A stretch of DNA of 64,000 nt from CAZDBA01 sp965224765 (lineage in GTDB: Bacteria > Planctomycetota > Planctomycetia > Pirellulales > Pirellulaceae): NCBI GenBank assembly GCA_965224765.1, contig CBDDAC010000005.1, positions 62,001 through 126,000 on the forward strand, written 5' to 3'. The notes below the pieces were generated by a model. The model had not been told where the DNA came from. It was given only the letters and a program-made list of their open reading frames with translations, and searched no databases. Numbering within the stretch: position 1 is the first letter of the stretch; each line of letters begins with the position of its first letter. The position numbers and the translations under genes were made by a program. This document shows, piece after piece, positions 18,789-27,518 of this stretch.

Positions 18789-19049
18789 CTACAGTTTGCT
18801 TCGAAATAGCTTGGCGATGTTGCTGATTAGTTCGCCAATGATTACGACACCAACACCGAAGATAATGCATGTCAGAAAAAAGCTGATGTAATTTGGCCAC
18901 GTATCTAAGGTGTACGGAGTGTATTTGGTCAGCAACTGTTTGAATGGATGAATGCCAACAACAAGCAATCCTGCACCAAACCCGCAAGCTCCCCCTAGTG
19001 TCGGCTTACCGAATGCATCCCAAAGTGAAATTCTAAACATGCGTACCAT
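18789..19049 (-). CDS. Small membrane protein
   Basis: 86 residues with two likely membrane segments, GGACGFGAGLLVVGI (about 19-33) and YISFFLTCIIFGVGVVIIGEL (about 54-74). Not recognised. It starts at ATG 19049 (an ATG at 19040 is also possible) and is transcribed away from the methyltransferase/HisRS operon. Confidence 0.5.
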   Translation of the reverse strand: MVRMFRISLWDAFGKPTLGGACGFGAGLLVVGIHPFKQLLTKYTPYTLDTWPNYISFFLTCIIFGVGVVIIGELISNIAKLFRSKL

Positions 19050-19271
19050 TTTCTCCGAAGACTCCCAGAAGCAATTGTCCGCTTGGCATTTGAAAGAGGT
19101 AGCTAGTTTCCCAATTGTGGTGAGCGTAGTCCACCCACTAATTCACGTTTTTTGTATCGGCGTCAACCTAAACGAGTGCTCGTCGTAATAACGAGCTGCG
19201 GACGGGCATTCCGGTGTATTGGCTCTTAACCTAAAATGTTTTGGTTCTAGAAGAATAGGAAGAGCAGTATT

Positions 19272-20060
19272 TTGGAAACTGAAAGAAACAGTGAATGGTG
19301 GAAACCCTTTTATCAGGACTTGTATTTCGAATTTTTGAGTCATACCTCGAAACGCGAAGAAATTGATGAAACGGTTCAATTTCTCATTGATGAACTTCGT
19401 CTTGGCGACAATGACAAAGTATTTGACCAATGCTGTGGGTTCGGGCGGATAGCGTTTCCTCTCGCTGATTCAGGAATTTCCGTCATTGGAGTCGATCAGT
19501 CTAGTTCTTTCGTCAAACATGCTACAGACAAATGCAGGCACGGCTACAAAGCCTGTCGTTTTGTTGCAGCTGATGCTCGTGAGTTTCGGTGTGAACCTCA
19601 ATGCAATGCTGCGGTCAATTGGTTCACCAGTTTTGGTTATTTCATCGAAGATACGGAAAACATGAAGTTATTCCAAGCTGCTTTCGACTCGATTAAACCA
19701 GGGGGCAAGTTCGTGTTAGACTATCTAAATTTTGCGTTCCTGTTATCAGACCTTAGAGCTGATTCCGTTCAAGAAATTGAAACCCAGAAATTTGGATCAG
19801 TTTTGGTGTGCATTCAGTCAGACCCGTCTCTTTCAATTGACCTTAGAGATGGCATGTTTTCTAGTAAGTACACGTTTGTATTGTCAGATGGAAACAGGAT
19901 TATCCTTGACACAAGAATTAAAATGTACCTTCCACACCAAATAGCAGACATGTTGCGCTCTTGTGGTTTTGAAAATATTCAGTTCTGGGGCTCGACTAGA
20001 CGCGAACCTTTAAGTCGAAAATCCAGTCGTGTTATTGCTTCATGCCGGAAACCGCACTGA
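19272..20060 (+). CDS. Class I SAM-dependent methyltransferase, first gene of HisRS-like operon
   Basis: 262 residues with the Rossmann methyltransferase core: motif I VFDQCCGFGRIAFPLA (about 50-65), the acidic end of strand two GVDQSS (about 75), AADAREF (about 99), and FDSIKPGGKFVLDYLN (about 140). The start is a TTG at 19272 preceded by aggaagag; no good ATG exists upstream. The substrate is unknown. It lies 21 bases before the first HisRS-like gene on the same strand, so it is probably part of the same pathway, perhaps methylating a histidine-derived product or a tRNA. It is cargo of the tRNA-Leu island. Confidence 0.8.
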   Translation: METERNSEWWKPFYQDLYFEFLSHTSKREEIDETVQFLIDELRLGDNDKVFDQCCGFGRIAFPLADSGISVIGVDQSSSFVKHATDKCRHGYKACRFVAADAREFRCEPQCNAAVNWFTSFGYFIEDTENMKLFQAAFDSIKPGGKFVLDYLNFAFLLSDLRADSVQEIETQKFGSVLVCIQSDPSLSIDLRDGMFSSKYTFVLSDGNRIILDTRIKMYLPHQIADMLRSCGFENIQFWGSTRREPLSRKSSRVIASCRKPH

Positions 20061-20081
20061 CTCATTGATTGAAGGGAAAAG

Positions 20082-21440
20082 ATGGCGAAGATCACTAGTA
20101 ATAAGCCGTTGATAGGATTTAAGGATCTGTTTGGCGGAGAACTAGCAAAAAGAGAATTTACCGAAGCATCGCTTCATAATGTTGCCCAGTTGTTTGGCTA
20201 TCAAAAGCTTGATGTTCCCTTGGTAGAGCGAGCGGATGCGTTCGATGAAACTATTGTGGGGAAATCTCCGTGGCCAGAATGGGACAAAAGAGGATGTTTC
20301 TACTCAAGGATTAACGACTACGAATCGTCATTTGATGATTCACCGGCACATCATGATGTATTACTCATCCCTGAGGGGACTGTCCCTGTGTCCCGTTGGC
20401 TTGGATCTCTTATAGATGGAAGCGAGGAAGATCAGCTGCCGTTGAAGGTATTCTACAATCTAACTTGCTTTCGAAACGAACCAATCTCTTCGCTTTCAAC
20501 CCAGAAGTCCCGATGTTTTAGGCAGTTTGGACTTGAGATATTTGGCTCCGCAAATTCAATGGCGGATGCTGAGGTTATTTTTCTTGTAGTGCACATGCTT
20601 GGATCGCTGGACATCCCTAAAGAGCTTGTTCGAGTGCGCGTAAATGACATTCGCATTTTTCACCGACTTTGCGAACTTTCAAGTCTCAAGTTTGACGAGC
20701 AGATCAAGCTGAAAGAAGAATTGGATTGCATTGCAGAATGCAAAGCAGGAAAAAAAACTGAACGAATTGATGTTGCCAAAGATAATGTCGAAAGAATCTT
20801 AGAGTTAAACGGAGTGGAGGGAGTTCTCAAAAAAACTTGGAATGCAGTTATCCATGAAAAACCTGGCATTTGTTCGGCTAATCTCCGAACACTATTCAGT
20901 GAGGTTGGGATTCTGACCGTAGAGATGGATGAGCGAATAAAAGCATTCAGTGAGCAAAAACTAAATGTTGTGTTTGACCCCTGCGTCGTTCGATCTCATG
21001 AGTACTACACAGGCCCATCATTTGAAGTCGACGTAAATACTCCTCATGGAGATTTCATCGAAATTGCTGGGGGAGGAAGATTTGACAGGTTGGTCAAGTG
21101 TTTTTCCAGCTCGACTAGCATCAAAGCTATCCCATCAACTGGATTTGCGTTTGGCGTAGAGCGAGTTGTTGAAATGTTAGAGGCCTGCAATCTTTTTGGA
21201 AAGAAAAAAACAATTACTCTCAATTTTGACATCGATCATGACGATACACGCGTTTTGAGAGTGCCAACGTCAAATGCTGGAGCAAAAACTCAGGCATATT
21301 TATCAGCTGTTGGTTCGGCCCTGTCGTCAGGCACTTCTTTTGATATCCTTACCAGCGAAAGAATTGACAAAGCTTCAGCACAAGCATACGCTTCAAAAAG
21401 ACATTTGAAAAATTATGACCTCCCGAAAGAAATCAAGTAA
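20082..21440 (+). CDS. Histidyl-tRNA synthetase-like protein A (class II aaRS core, unusual C-terminus)
   Basis: 452 residues with a class II synthetase core of the HisRS type. PEGTVPVSRW at 97-106 matches the HisRS ATP/histidine pocket segment; motif 2 is CFRNEPISSLSTQKSRCFRQFG at 129-150; the histidine-binding motif is VVRSHEYYTG at 302-311, where HisRS normally has LVRGLDYY; motif 3 is GFAFGVERV at 354-362. The end (371-452) does not look like the HisRS anticodon-binding domain. Activation of histidine or an analogue looks possible, charging of tRNA-His is doubtful. Ribosome site aaggga precedes ATG 20082. The 3' end overlaps gene B by 26 bases. Confidence 0.8.
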   Translation: MAKITSNKPLIGFKDLFGGELAKREFTEASLHNVAQLFGYQKLDVPLVERADAFDETIVGKSPWPEWDKRGCFYSRINDYESSFDDSPAHHDVLLIPEGTVPVSRWLGSLIDGSEEDQLPLKVFYNLTCFRNEPISSLSTQKSRCFRQFGLEIFGSANSMADAEVIFLVVHMLGSLDIPKELVRVRVNDIRIFHRLCELSSLKFDEQIKLKEELDCIAECKAGKKTERIDVAKDNVERILELNGVEGVLKKTWNAVIHEKPGICSANLRTLFSEVGILTVEMDERIKAFSEQKLNVVFDPCVVRSHEYYTGPSFEVDVNTPHGDFIEIAGGGRFDRLVKCFSSSTSIKAIPSTGFAFGVERVVEMLEACNLFGKKKTITLNFDIDHDDTRVLRVPTSNAGAKTQAYLSAVGSALSSGTSFDILTSERIDKASAQAYASKRHLKNYDLPKEIK

Positions 21441-22689
21441 ACCTGCCAGAGGCACAAGAGATATTTTGCCAAAACAAGCAGAACTTCGTGCCAAAACTAT
21501 AGAAAAGCTAGCTAGTGTTTTTCGAAAATATGGATTCTTGCGAATTGAAACGCCTGCTATCGAAAGTATTCAGAACCTTAGTAGCGGAGAAGGTGGCGAG
21601 AACGAATCCCTTGTTTTTCAAATCATGAAGCGTGGTGACAAACTTAAGAGGGAGTTAGACAACAACTCCGGCAACTATTGTGACTTGGGGCTGCGTTATG
21701 ATTTGACAGTTCCGTTGTCTCGATTTGTTGCAAACAGTTCAAGCGAAATTCCAACAGTTTTTCGCAGTTTACAATTCGGCCCTGTCTGGCGTGCTGAAAG
21801 GCCACAAAAAGGTAGGTTTCGGGAATTCTTCCAATGTGATGCAGACATTATTGGTGAATCTAGTAATTTGGCGGAAATTGAACTGATAAATGCTACTTCA
21901 GAGGCATTGGAGGGACTTGGCCTTTGCGGGTTTAAGGTGAGAATCAACGACCGTCGGTTGTTGAACGCGATGGTACTTGATTCGGGATTCGAACCCAATG
22001 ACGTTGGTTCTATATTAATTACGCTGGATAAGATTGACAAAGTAGAAGTTTCTGGCGTTAGAAACGAACTCGTAGCTAAAGGTTTTAATGACAAAGATAT
22101 TGATAAGTTACTTTCGCCCCTAGTTGATTTGAAAAACTCAACGCCTCAGGATTTTGGCAGCAATCTGTCTTCCAGTGTGGTTGAGGAACTTAATTCGACG
22201 TTGGAATGTGTCGCGAGCTTTGCCAAGAACCGTAATTTCGAAATTGTGTTCGACCCAACTTTGGTTCGTGGAATGGGGTATTACACCGGACAAATTTTCG
22301 AAATTCAATTCGAAGATTACCCGTTTTCCATCGCCGGAGGGGGAAGGTACGACAACATGATTAGGTCGTTCGGCGGACAGTCTGGAGCGGCATGCGGATT
22401 TTCGATTGGATTTGAGAGAATTATTACAATCTTAGAAGACAAAAACCTTGCACTTAAATGTAACGATGAAAAATTACTCGTCGTATATGAGAAAAATTGC
22501 ACTAAAAAATTCATCACAACAATAGCCAATAAGCTCCGTGCCGATGGTAGATCAGTCTATGTTGCACGGAAATCCAAGAACTTGAATTCCCAAATCAGCC
22601 AGTTCCACCAACTTGGATTTGAAAATTTTGTATCAGTATCCAACGACCAACTTAGTGATGAAGTTTCTTGCAAAATTTTTCTTTCTTGA
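21415..22689 (+). CDS. Histidyl-tRNA synthetase-like protein B
   Basis: 424 residues. Signatures are closer to true HisRS than in protein A: RYDLTVPLSR at 94-103, motif 2 with WRAERPQKGRFREFFQ at 125-140, the histidine motif LVRGMGYYTG at 283-292, SIAGGGRYD at 305-313, and motif 3 GFSIGFERI at 328-336. RYDLTVP is the form seen in archaeal and eukaryotic-type HisRS. The C-terminal domain (about 352-424) is short and poorly conserved, so tRNA-His recognition is uncertain. It overlaps gene A and is co-transcribed with it and the methyltransferase. It may be an inhibitor-resistant spare, half of an A-B heteromer, or a tailored amino-acid ligase. Confidence 0.82.
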   Translation: MTSRKKSSKPARGTRDILPKQAELRAKTIEKLASVFRKYGFLRIETPAIESIQNLSSGEGGENESLVFQIMKRGDKLKRELDNNSGNYCDLGLRYDLTVPLSRFVANSSSEIPTVFRSLQFGPVWRAERPQKGRFREFFQCDADIIGESSNLAEIELINATSEALEGLGLCGFKVRINDRRLLNAMVLDSGFEPNDVGSILITLDKIDKVEVSGVRNELVAKGFNDKDIDKLLSPLVDLKNSTPQDFGSNLSSSVVEELNSTLECVASFAKNRNFEIVFDPTLVRGMGYYTGQIFEIQFEDYPFSIAGGGRYDNMIRSFGGQSGAACGFSIGFERIITILEDKNLALKCNDEKLLVVYEKNCTKKFITTIANKLRADGRSVYVARKSKNLNSQISQFHQLGFENFVSVSNDQLSDEVSCKIFLS

Positions 22690-22747
22690 GAAAAAATGGG
22701 CCCGCACCGTCAACACGCTGATAAAAGAAAATGAAGACCTGTAGGCT

Positions 22748-23986
22748 TTAAGCAAAAACTTTCTCGATTGCTTCTTTTTGGCGACTTGGGAATAGATGCC
22801 GATAGCGTCGAACCATTTCGTTAGTCTGGTGGCCCACCCAATCGTTAATAATTCGTTGCTCAATTCCAACTGCTGCACAATTGCTACAAAAAGAATGGCG
22901 GAACAAGTGCCAGCCATGAAGAGCTTTCCACTTGCTGTTGCTGAATGTCTGCTCAAAGAAGTGAGCTGCTTGGTCATTGGTGATAGGGGAGGCATCAGCA
23001 TCGCCGGGTTTTAAGTCAGCAAACGTGAAATTAGAACCCGGGTGTTTTTTTAGCCAAGCCTTTAATACACGCCGTAGCTCCATTTGCATTGGTACGGTTC
23101 GTGTCGAAAGTTTGCCACGAACACGTTTCTTTTCACGAATAGTGATGACAGACGATGTGAAATCAATATCATCAATCTCTGATCTCAGGATTTCGCTACG
23201 ACGGGCACCAGTGTACGCAGCAAAGCACAGCATCGGGTAGATTACCGACTGACGTGCTGTTTGCCTTGCATGCGTCAAAGCTGCTTTTACTTGCATTACA
23301 TTGAGAAACAAGCAATCCCAAAGCTCGCGAATTTGGTGCTTAGATAGTCCACCACGTTTTACACGTGTTTCGATTTGCTGCCACGTTTGGAACGGCGGCT
23401 TTTCGTGAAACTTTGGATAGCGAAGTTTCTTGCTGGGAAAAACGTGTGAAACGAACTCCTCCTCCATCATCCAGTTCCAAATCGTGGAGAAAGTCCGTAG
23501 TTCTTTTTTAATCGTTTGAACGCTGATTGTGCGACCATATCGGCCCGGTTCCTTGGAGCGACGGTCTACATATCTCTGCAAGCAAGGTTTGTCGATATCC
23601 TGAAGCTTGACAATTTCCCCTATTAGTCGTCCAAGATGCCCTACGTGAGTTTTCATCCCGTCAAGGGTATTCTGCTCAAGTGTATTGTCGGGCAGCGAGT
23701 CCTTGAAAACATTCCATGCCTGCTTGATTGTAACTGAGCTGCCGTACTTCTTCCGTACCTGCTGAGTCTTCCGTTTTTTTGCACCGTTCAATAAGAACTC
23801 TATTGGGTCGCATCCTGCCGGAATAACAAGAGCCCCAAGGCTATATCGTTCAAGCTTGTGCTCCAACTGAGTCAGCTTCATTTGAGCTGCCTTCGGACTT
23901 CTTGTGTCCAAAGTCTTTGCGAACTTTTGTCCTTCCAAGCGGAAGACAATTCGGAAACTTCCGTTGCGTGTTTCGAGAGATGCCAT
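22748..23986 (-). CDS. int: Tyrosine recombinase (island integrase)
   Basis: 412 residues. An N-terminal SAM-like core-binding domain is followed by the catalytic domain with TGARRSEIL (first Arg, about 262), HLFRHSFCS (H-x-x-R, about 360), GHQTNEM (His, about 386) and RYRHLF (nucleophilic Tyr near 395). It starts at ATG 23986, 159 bases from the 3' end of tRNA-Leu, and reads away from it. This is the usual integrase placement of a tRNA-targeting island, so it should catalyse site-specific recombination at the tRNA 3' end. All catalytic residues are present. Confidence 0.93.
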   Translation of the reverse strand: MASLETRNGSFRIVFRLEGQKFAKTLDTRSPKAAQMKLTQLEHKLERYSLGALVIPAGCDPIEFLLNGAKKRKTQQVRKKYGSSVTIKQAWNVFKDSLPDNTLEQNTLDGMKTHVGHLGRLIGEIVKLQDIDKPCLQRYVDRRSKEPGRYGRTISVQTIKKELRTFSTIWNWMMEEEFVSHVFPSKKLRYPKFHEKPPFQTWQQIETRVKRGGLSKHQIRELWDCLFLNVMQVKAALTHARQTARQSVIYPMLCFAAYTGARRSEILRSEIDDIDFTSSVITIREKKRVRGKLSTRTVPMQMELRRVLKAWLKKHPGSNFTFADLKPGDADASPITNDQAAHFFEQTFSNSKWKALHGWHLFRHSFCSNCAAVGIEQRIINDWVGHQTNEMVRRYRHLFPSRQKEAIEKVFA

Positions 23987-24144
23987 GAGCTAATTCTCCA
24001 ATCCGAGGATTAAAAGAACTAGCGATTCAAAAGCAACGTTAAGCCAATGTTGTCCCCAAATTTGTCCCCAAATCAGGATTATCCGATTTGAGATGGGGAG
24101 TTCGTTTTTTCGATTCTGGCAATTTGAGGCGGTGAAAACCGTAG

Positions 24145-24228
24145 TACCCGAGGTGGGACTCGAACCCACACGTCCTAATGGACACAGGATTTTAAATCCT
24201 GAGCGTCTGCCAATTCCGCCACTCGGGC
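24145..24228 (-). tRNA. tRNA-Leu (UAA)
   Basis: 84 bases on the minus strand: acceptor GCCCGAG pairs with CTCGGGT, anticodon loop ATTTAAAAT gives anticodon TAA, there is a long variable arm as expected for leucine, and the T arm is GGGTTCGAGTCCC. No CCA is encoded. The 3' end faces the integrase and is the likely attachment site of the island to the left. Confidence 0.95.
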
Positions 24229-24404
24229 AAAACCAATACATTCATTCGTTTTGCCACGGTTCAAAATCACCTTTTGAAACCCGCTTGATATCCTAGATGA
24301 TCGCGATTGGGTTTCGGTTGTCAACGGTGCCTGCGTCTTGTCCGGAGAATTTCAAGTATTCTCATTGCAGGATCTGCTAATGAAATCGGTGCTGCCGGCC
24401 AACA

Positions 24405-25868
24405 CTACAAAAAAGGGATAAATAAGCGGGCAAGTCCGTCACGTACTCGGACAAGAAATGATCGGGAATTTATTGTTAACATCGTGATCGGAGTCGAGTC
24501 GCTCGATATTGCGTCAATCATCTCGTGGAATTGACTTGCCAGTTTCGGGTCGTAGCACTCCAGATTGAACTCGAAGTTCAAGCGAAGGCTTCTTGGATCC
24601 CAGTTGGTCGATCCCAACAGACTCCAGTGATTGTCGACGACCATGAGCTTGGTGTGATCAAAGGGAGGCGATGTCGAATAGACTTGACATCCTTTCTCCA
24701 AAACTCTCCAAAGCTGAGCCATGCACGCCCATTGAACCATGGCAATGTTGTTTTTCTCCGGGATGTAAATTTCCACCTGAACTCCCCGAAGAGCCGCTGA
24801 TGTCAGCGCGGAAATGAGTGACTCCCTCGGCAGGAAGTAAGGTGTCACAATGCGAACACTCTGGCGAGCACTCGCGATTGCCGCGACCAAAACGTCCAGT
24901 AGTCGCTCAAAGCTTTCGTCAGGACCATGCTCAATCCCCCGCGCCCATGTATCTCCGTGGTTGCTTAACTTGGGGAACCAGGCATCACCTGAAAGGACTT
25001 CTTCAGTCGCAAAGGCCCAGTCGACGGCGAATACGCGTTGAAGCTGCGAAACGACGGGGCCCGTGATTTTGAAATGCAAACATTTGACCGGGAATTTTGG
25101 CTTGAGCTCAACGCAATGTCCGTCACGAATATTCGTCCCGCCTGTGAAGCCAATTTTTCCATCGACAACAAGCAGCTTGCGATGGTTTCGCATGTTTGCG
25201 GTTGTCGGGATTCTCGGCAATCGAGTGGGCAAGAATCTCGCGCTTTGAATCTTTGCCTCGGCGAGAAGTTGAAAAATTTGGGGGCGACTGTATCCGGCTC
25301 CAACTCCGTCAACAAGGACACGAATCTCCACGCCTCGCGATTTGGCGTTGGCGAGCGCCGTAACGAACTTCGCCCCCGTGTTGTCGTTGTCAAAAATGTA
25401 ACTCAACAGCGAAACGGAGACTTTAGCGGACTCGATCGCAGCAAGCATCGCAGGGTAGGCTTCGTCACCGTCCGCAAGCGCTTCAATTTGATTCCCGGGA
25501 ACCAACTGGGTTTTTGTCACCTTTTGTACCGCGGTCGCCAAGCCAACCAAGTTGGGGAAATCAACGATGACCTGGTCGATCTGTTGTTGTTGAGATGGAG
25601 TGATATCTATCGACGCAAACAATTCATTCGTTTTTCGGATTTGAAGCGAAGCGGCTTTGCGCTGAATGCGGTTGATCCCAAAACAGAGATACACAAAACC
25701 GCCAATGAATGGTGCCAGCCAAGCCAACCCAACCCACCCAATGACAGCGGTTCCATCTCGTTTGTAAAGCACTGCATGAATCGTTACCCAGATTGAAATT
25801 GCCAATCCAACAATCGAAACGATTGCAAGAACGATGGACCAGAATATGTAGTCTTCTGCACTCGGCAT
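24405..25868 (-). CDS. cls: Cardiolipin synthase (phospholipase D family)
   Basis: About 487 residues. Two N-terminal membrane segments (IFWSIVLAIVSIVGLAISIWV and AVIGWVGLAWLAPFIGGFVYL) are followed by two PLD domains with HRKLLVVDGKIGFTGG near 235 and HTKLMVVDNHWSLLGSTNWD near 415, both complete HKD motifs. It joins two phosphatidylglycerols into cardiolipin at the inner membrane. I chose ATG 25868 because the hydrophobic region follows it directly; ATG 25919 would add 17 residues. It stands alone on the chromosome beside the island. Confidence 0.9.
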   Translation of the reverse strand: MPSAEDYIFWSIVLAIVSIVGLAISIWVTIHAVLYKRDGTAVIGWVGLAWLAPFIGGFVYLCFGINRIQRKAASLQIRKTNELFASIDITPSQQQQIDQVIVDFPNLVGLATAVQKVTKTQLVPGNQIEALADGDEAYPAMLAAIESAKVSVSLLSYIFDNDNTGAKFVTALANAKSRGVEIRVLVDGVGAGYSRPQIFQLLAEAKIQSARFLPTRLPRIPTTANMRNHRKLLVVDGKIGFTGGTNIRDGHCVELKPKFPVKCLHFKITGPVVSQLQRVFAVDWAFATEEVLSGDAWFPKLSNHGDTWARGIEHGPDESFERLLDVLVAAIASARQSVRIVTPYFLPRESLISALTSAALRGVQVEIYIPEKNNIAMVQWACMAQLWRVLEKGCQVYSTSPPFDHTKLMVVDNHWSLLGSTNWDPRSLRLNFEFNLECYDPKLASQFHEMIDAISSDSTPITMLTINSRSFLVRVRDGLARLFIPFL

Positions 25869-26040
25869 AGACGTTGAGCCCCATAGGTGAACGCGATGGC
25901 AGACGAAACTTGAAACCACTCTCGGCGGCGGAGTCAGCGATTTTCGGGCCGTGTTTTCAAAGTCGGCTGACCCATTGTGTGCTTCCCGGACAGAACCAGC
26001 AAGTCAAGGTTCGTTGGGAAATGATTCAATTGGCCGAAAG

Positions 26041-26403
26041 TTAAGCGCGCCCTTTGAGAATGCCGGACCAGTAAAGGATCGGGAGACCAATTTTTTTCAA
26101 TAAGTACATGCTGTAGCGCTCCTTGCTCTGGTCAAACCAGAATGTTTCATCTGGGTTTTTGTCGTAATCAAACTCCGCCAGAATCAAACGGCCGTACCCG
26201 GTGACTAAGGGACACGACGTGTAACCGTTGTAGGTTTTTGGCATGGAATCACCCTCAATCAATGCGGCAAGATTTGCTGCCACCGTTGGGGCTTGTTTGC
26301 GAATCGCTGCGCCGGTCTTTGAGGTCGGCAGGTTGCTGGCATCGCCCAACGCGAAAACGTTTTCGATTTGAGCGGCTGAAACGTTGGCCCATGATTTGAT
26401 CCC
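26041..26403 (-). pseudogene. Sulfide:quinone oxidoreductase, C-terminal remnant
   Basis: About 120 codons match the end of SQR: NVFALGDASNLPTSKTGAAIRKQAP, then GYTSCPLVTGYGRLILAEFDY and an amphipathic membrane-binding tail. The FAD-binding N-terminus and the catalytic cysteines of the first two thirds are absent; upstream sequence is the end of the YeeE-like gene. No functional start exists, so this is a deletion remnant. It sits in a sulfide-oxidation module with a persulfide dioxygenase and sulfur transporters. Confidence 0.85.
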
Positions 26404-26414
26404 TAGGAAAATAG

Positions 26415-26897
26415 CTAATGAGGAAGACGCGATTTGCTCGCCGCATAGATATACGTGCCGAGCAGAGCGCCGGCCAAAGTGATCCAGCCCATCCAGGCCC
26501 CTGCACCGATTTGTGCGTAGATTGGACCGGGGCATGCTCCTGCAATGGCCCAGCCCGCACCAAAGATGGTGCCACCGATCATGATGCCTTTGTGGAATGG
26601 TTTGGGGCGGTAGACGATTGGCTTTCGCTCAATCGACTTCGCATTGGTCCTTTTGATGATTAACATCGAGAGCATTGCAATTCCGATGCCTACCCCGATA
26701 ATCAAATACATGTGAGGTTCTTTGAACAGGAACATGTCGTGGACGCGTTGCCAACGCACGACTTCAGATTTGGTTAAGACAATGCCAAAGTAGGTTCCCA
26801 TCAGCAACGCCATTGCCAGTGTCAGTGTTGAGACACCTTCTTTCGGTTGTTGGCTGCTGTTCATTTTAGCTTGATCTGTTGATTCGACTGATGTCAT
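26415..26897 (-). CDS. YeeE/YedE-type sulfur transporter half
   Basis: About 160 residues with four hydrophobic segments. Motifs MGTYFGIVLTKSEVVRW near residue 33 and GAGWAIAGACPGP near 120 match the second half of YeeE/YedE (TsuA-like) thiosulfate or sulfur-compound transporters. ATG 26897 was chosen since the frame further upstream is only the shadow of the neighbouring gene. The paired half is encoded 48 bases upstream at 26945-27427; together they make the usual two-part channel. The stop lies next to the truncated SQR gene, so the deletion may have clipped its end. Confidence 0.8.
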   Translation of the reverse strand: MTSVESTDQAKMNSSQQPKEGVSTLTLAMALLMGTYFGIVLTKSEVVRWQRVHDMFLFKEPHMYLIIGVGIGIAMLSMLIIKRTNAKSIERKPIVYRPKPFHKGIMIGGTIFGAGWAIAGACPGPIYAQIGAGAWMGWITLAGALLGTYIYAASKSRLPH

Positions 26898-26944
26898 GCG
26901 TTTTTCTCTAGAAGTGCGTGATTGCTTGCCGATTGAAGAGGCTT

Positions 26945-27427
26945 TCAGAAAATCAAACTTCCCAGCCCCCAAGTCACTCCGAGGCCGCCCACAAAAAAGA
27001 AAATCGTTGCGACAAGGCTTGGCCAATTCAGGTTGGCAATCCCGGTGATCGCGTGTCCCGAGGTACAGCCACCTGCGTATCGAGTTCCGAATCCGATCAG
27101 AGTTCCGCCGATCAAAAGACGAATTGCGCCACCGATGCCGGTATAGGACTCTGGAAGGAATTCGATCGGCTCTGAGGAAAGCCAGTGGTTGGCAATGAGA
27201 CCTCCTGCGGCGATTCCAATGGCAAAGACCAACGTCCAAAGGCCTTTGCGTTGATCGAAGTCTCTCAAATAGGGGAGCTTAGAGTTGGGGGAACACATCG
27301 AATTGATTTGTTGAAAGCTGGTGGAGATGCCAAACCCCTGCCCTGTCAAGAAGTACATCAAGGGAACCGTCGTTCCAATCAGGACTCCCGAAAACCACCA
27401 CGGCCACGGTTGCATTATGAATTCCAC
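26945..27427 (-). CDS. YeeE/YedE-type sulfur transporter half
   Basis: 160 residues with several membrane segments and the family motif GFGTRYAGGCTSGHAITG near 115-132, which holds the cysteine that binds the sulfur compound. It is the first half of a split YeeE transporter and precedes the second half. Start ATG 27427, with MQPWPWW just after. It probably imports thiosulfate or sulfane sulfur for the dioxygenase encoded upstream. Confidence 0.85.
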   Translation of the reverse strand: MEFIMQPWPWWFSGVLIGTTVPLMYFLTGQGFGISTSFQQINSMCSPNSKLPYLRDFDQRKGLWTLVFAIGIAAGGLIANHWLSSEPIEFLPESYTGIGGAIRLLIGGTLIGFGTRYAGGCTSGHAITGIANLNWPSLVATIFFFVGGLGVTWGLGSLIF

Positions 27428-27518
27428 AAGATTTCCTCGACAGTTTTGGCTGCGTTTGGTGAAGGTTTGGAAGGTAATCGGATGCTAGTGACCACTAGCA
27501 GGATCTATTTGCAATGCC

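Larger units (their letters stand above)
1..24144. mobile_element. Integrated plasmid-like island in tRNA-Leu (left end outside window)
   Basis: Seen: a tyrosine recombinase gene ends its upstream region against the 3' end of tRNA-Leu, the classic arrangement of an integrative element. To its left lie plasmid functions (Rep-like protein, coiled-coil partner, iterons, primase, replication-relaxation protein, coupling-type ATPase) mixed with defence-like and unknown cargo. No conjugation pilus, relaxase or mating-pair gene is recognisable in the visible part, so it may be mobilisable rather than self-transmissible. The left limit is unknown; genes at the far left (334-2634) are assigned to it only by context. 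Confidence 0.7.

Noticed and set aside
25038..25796. 252-codon frame on the plus strand within the cardiolipin synthase gene
   Set aside because: It lies opposite a complete gene with both HKD motifs and has no family features. It is an antisense shadow.
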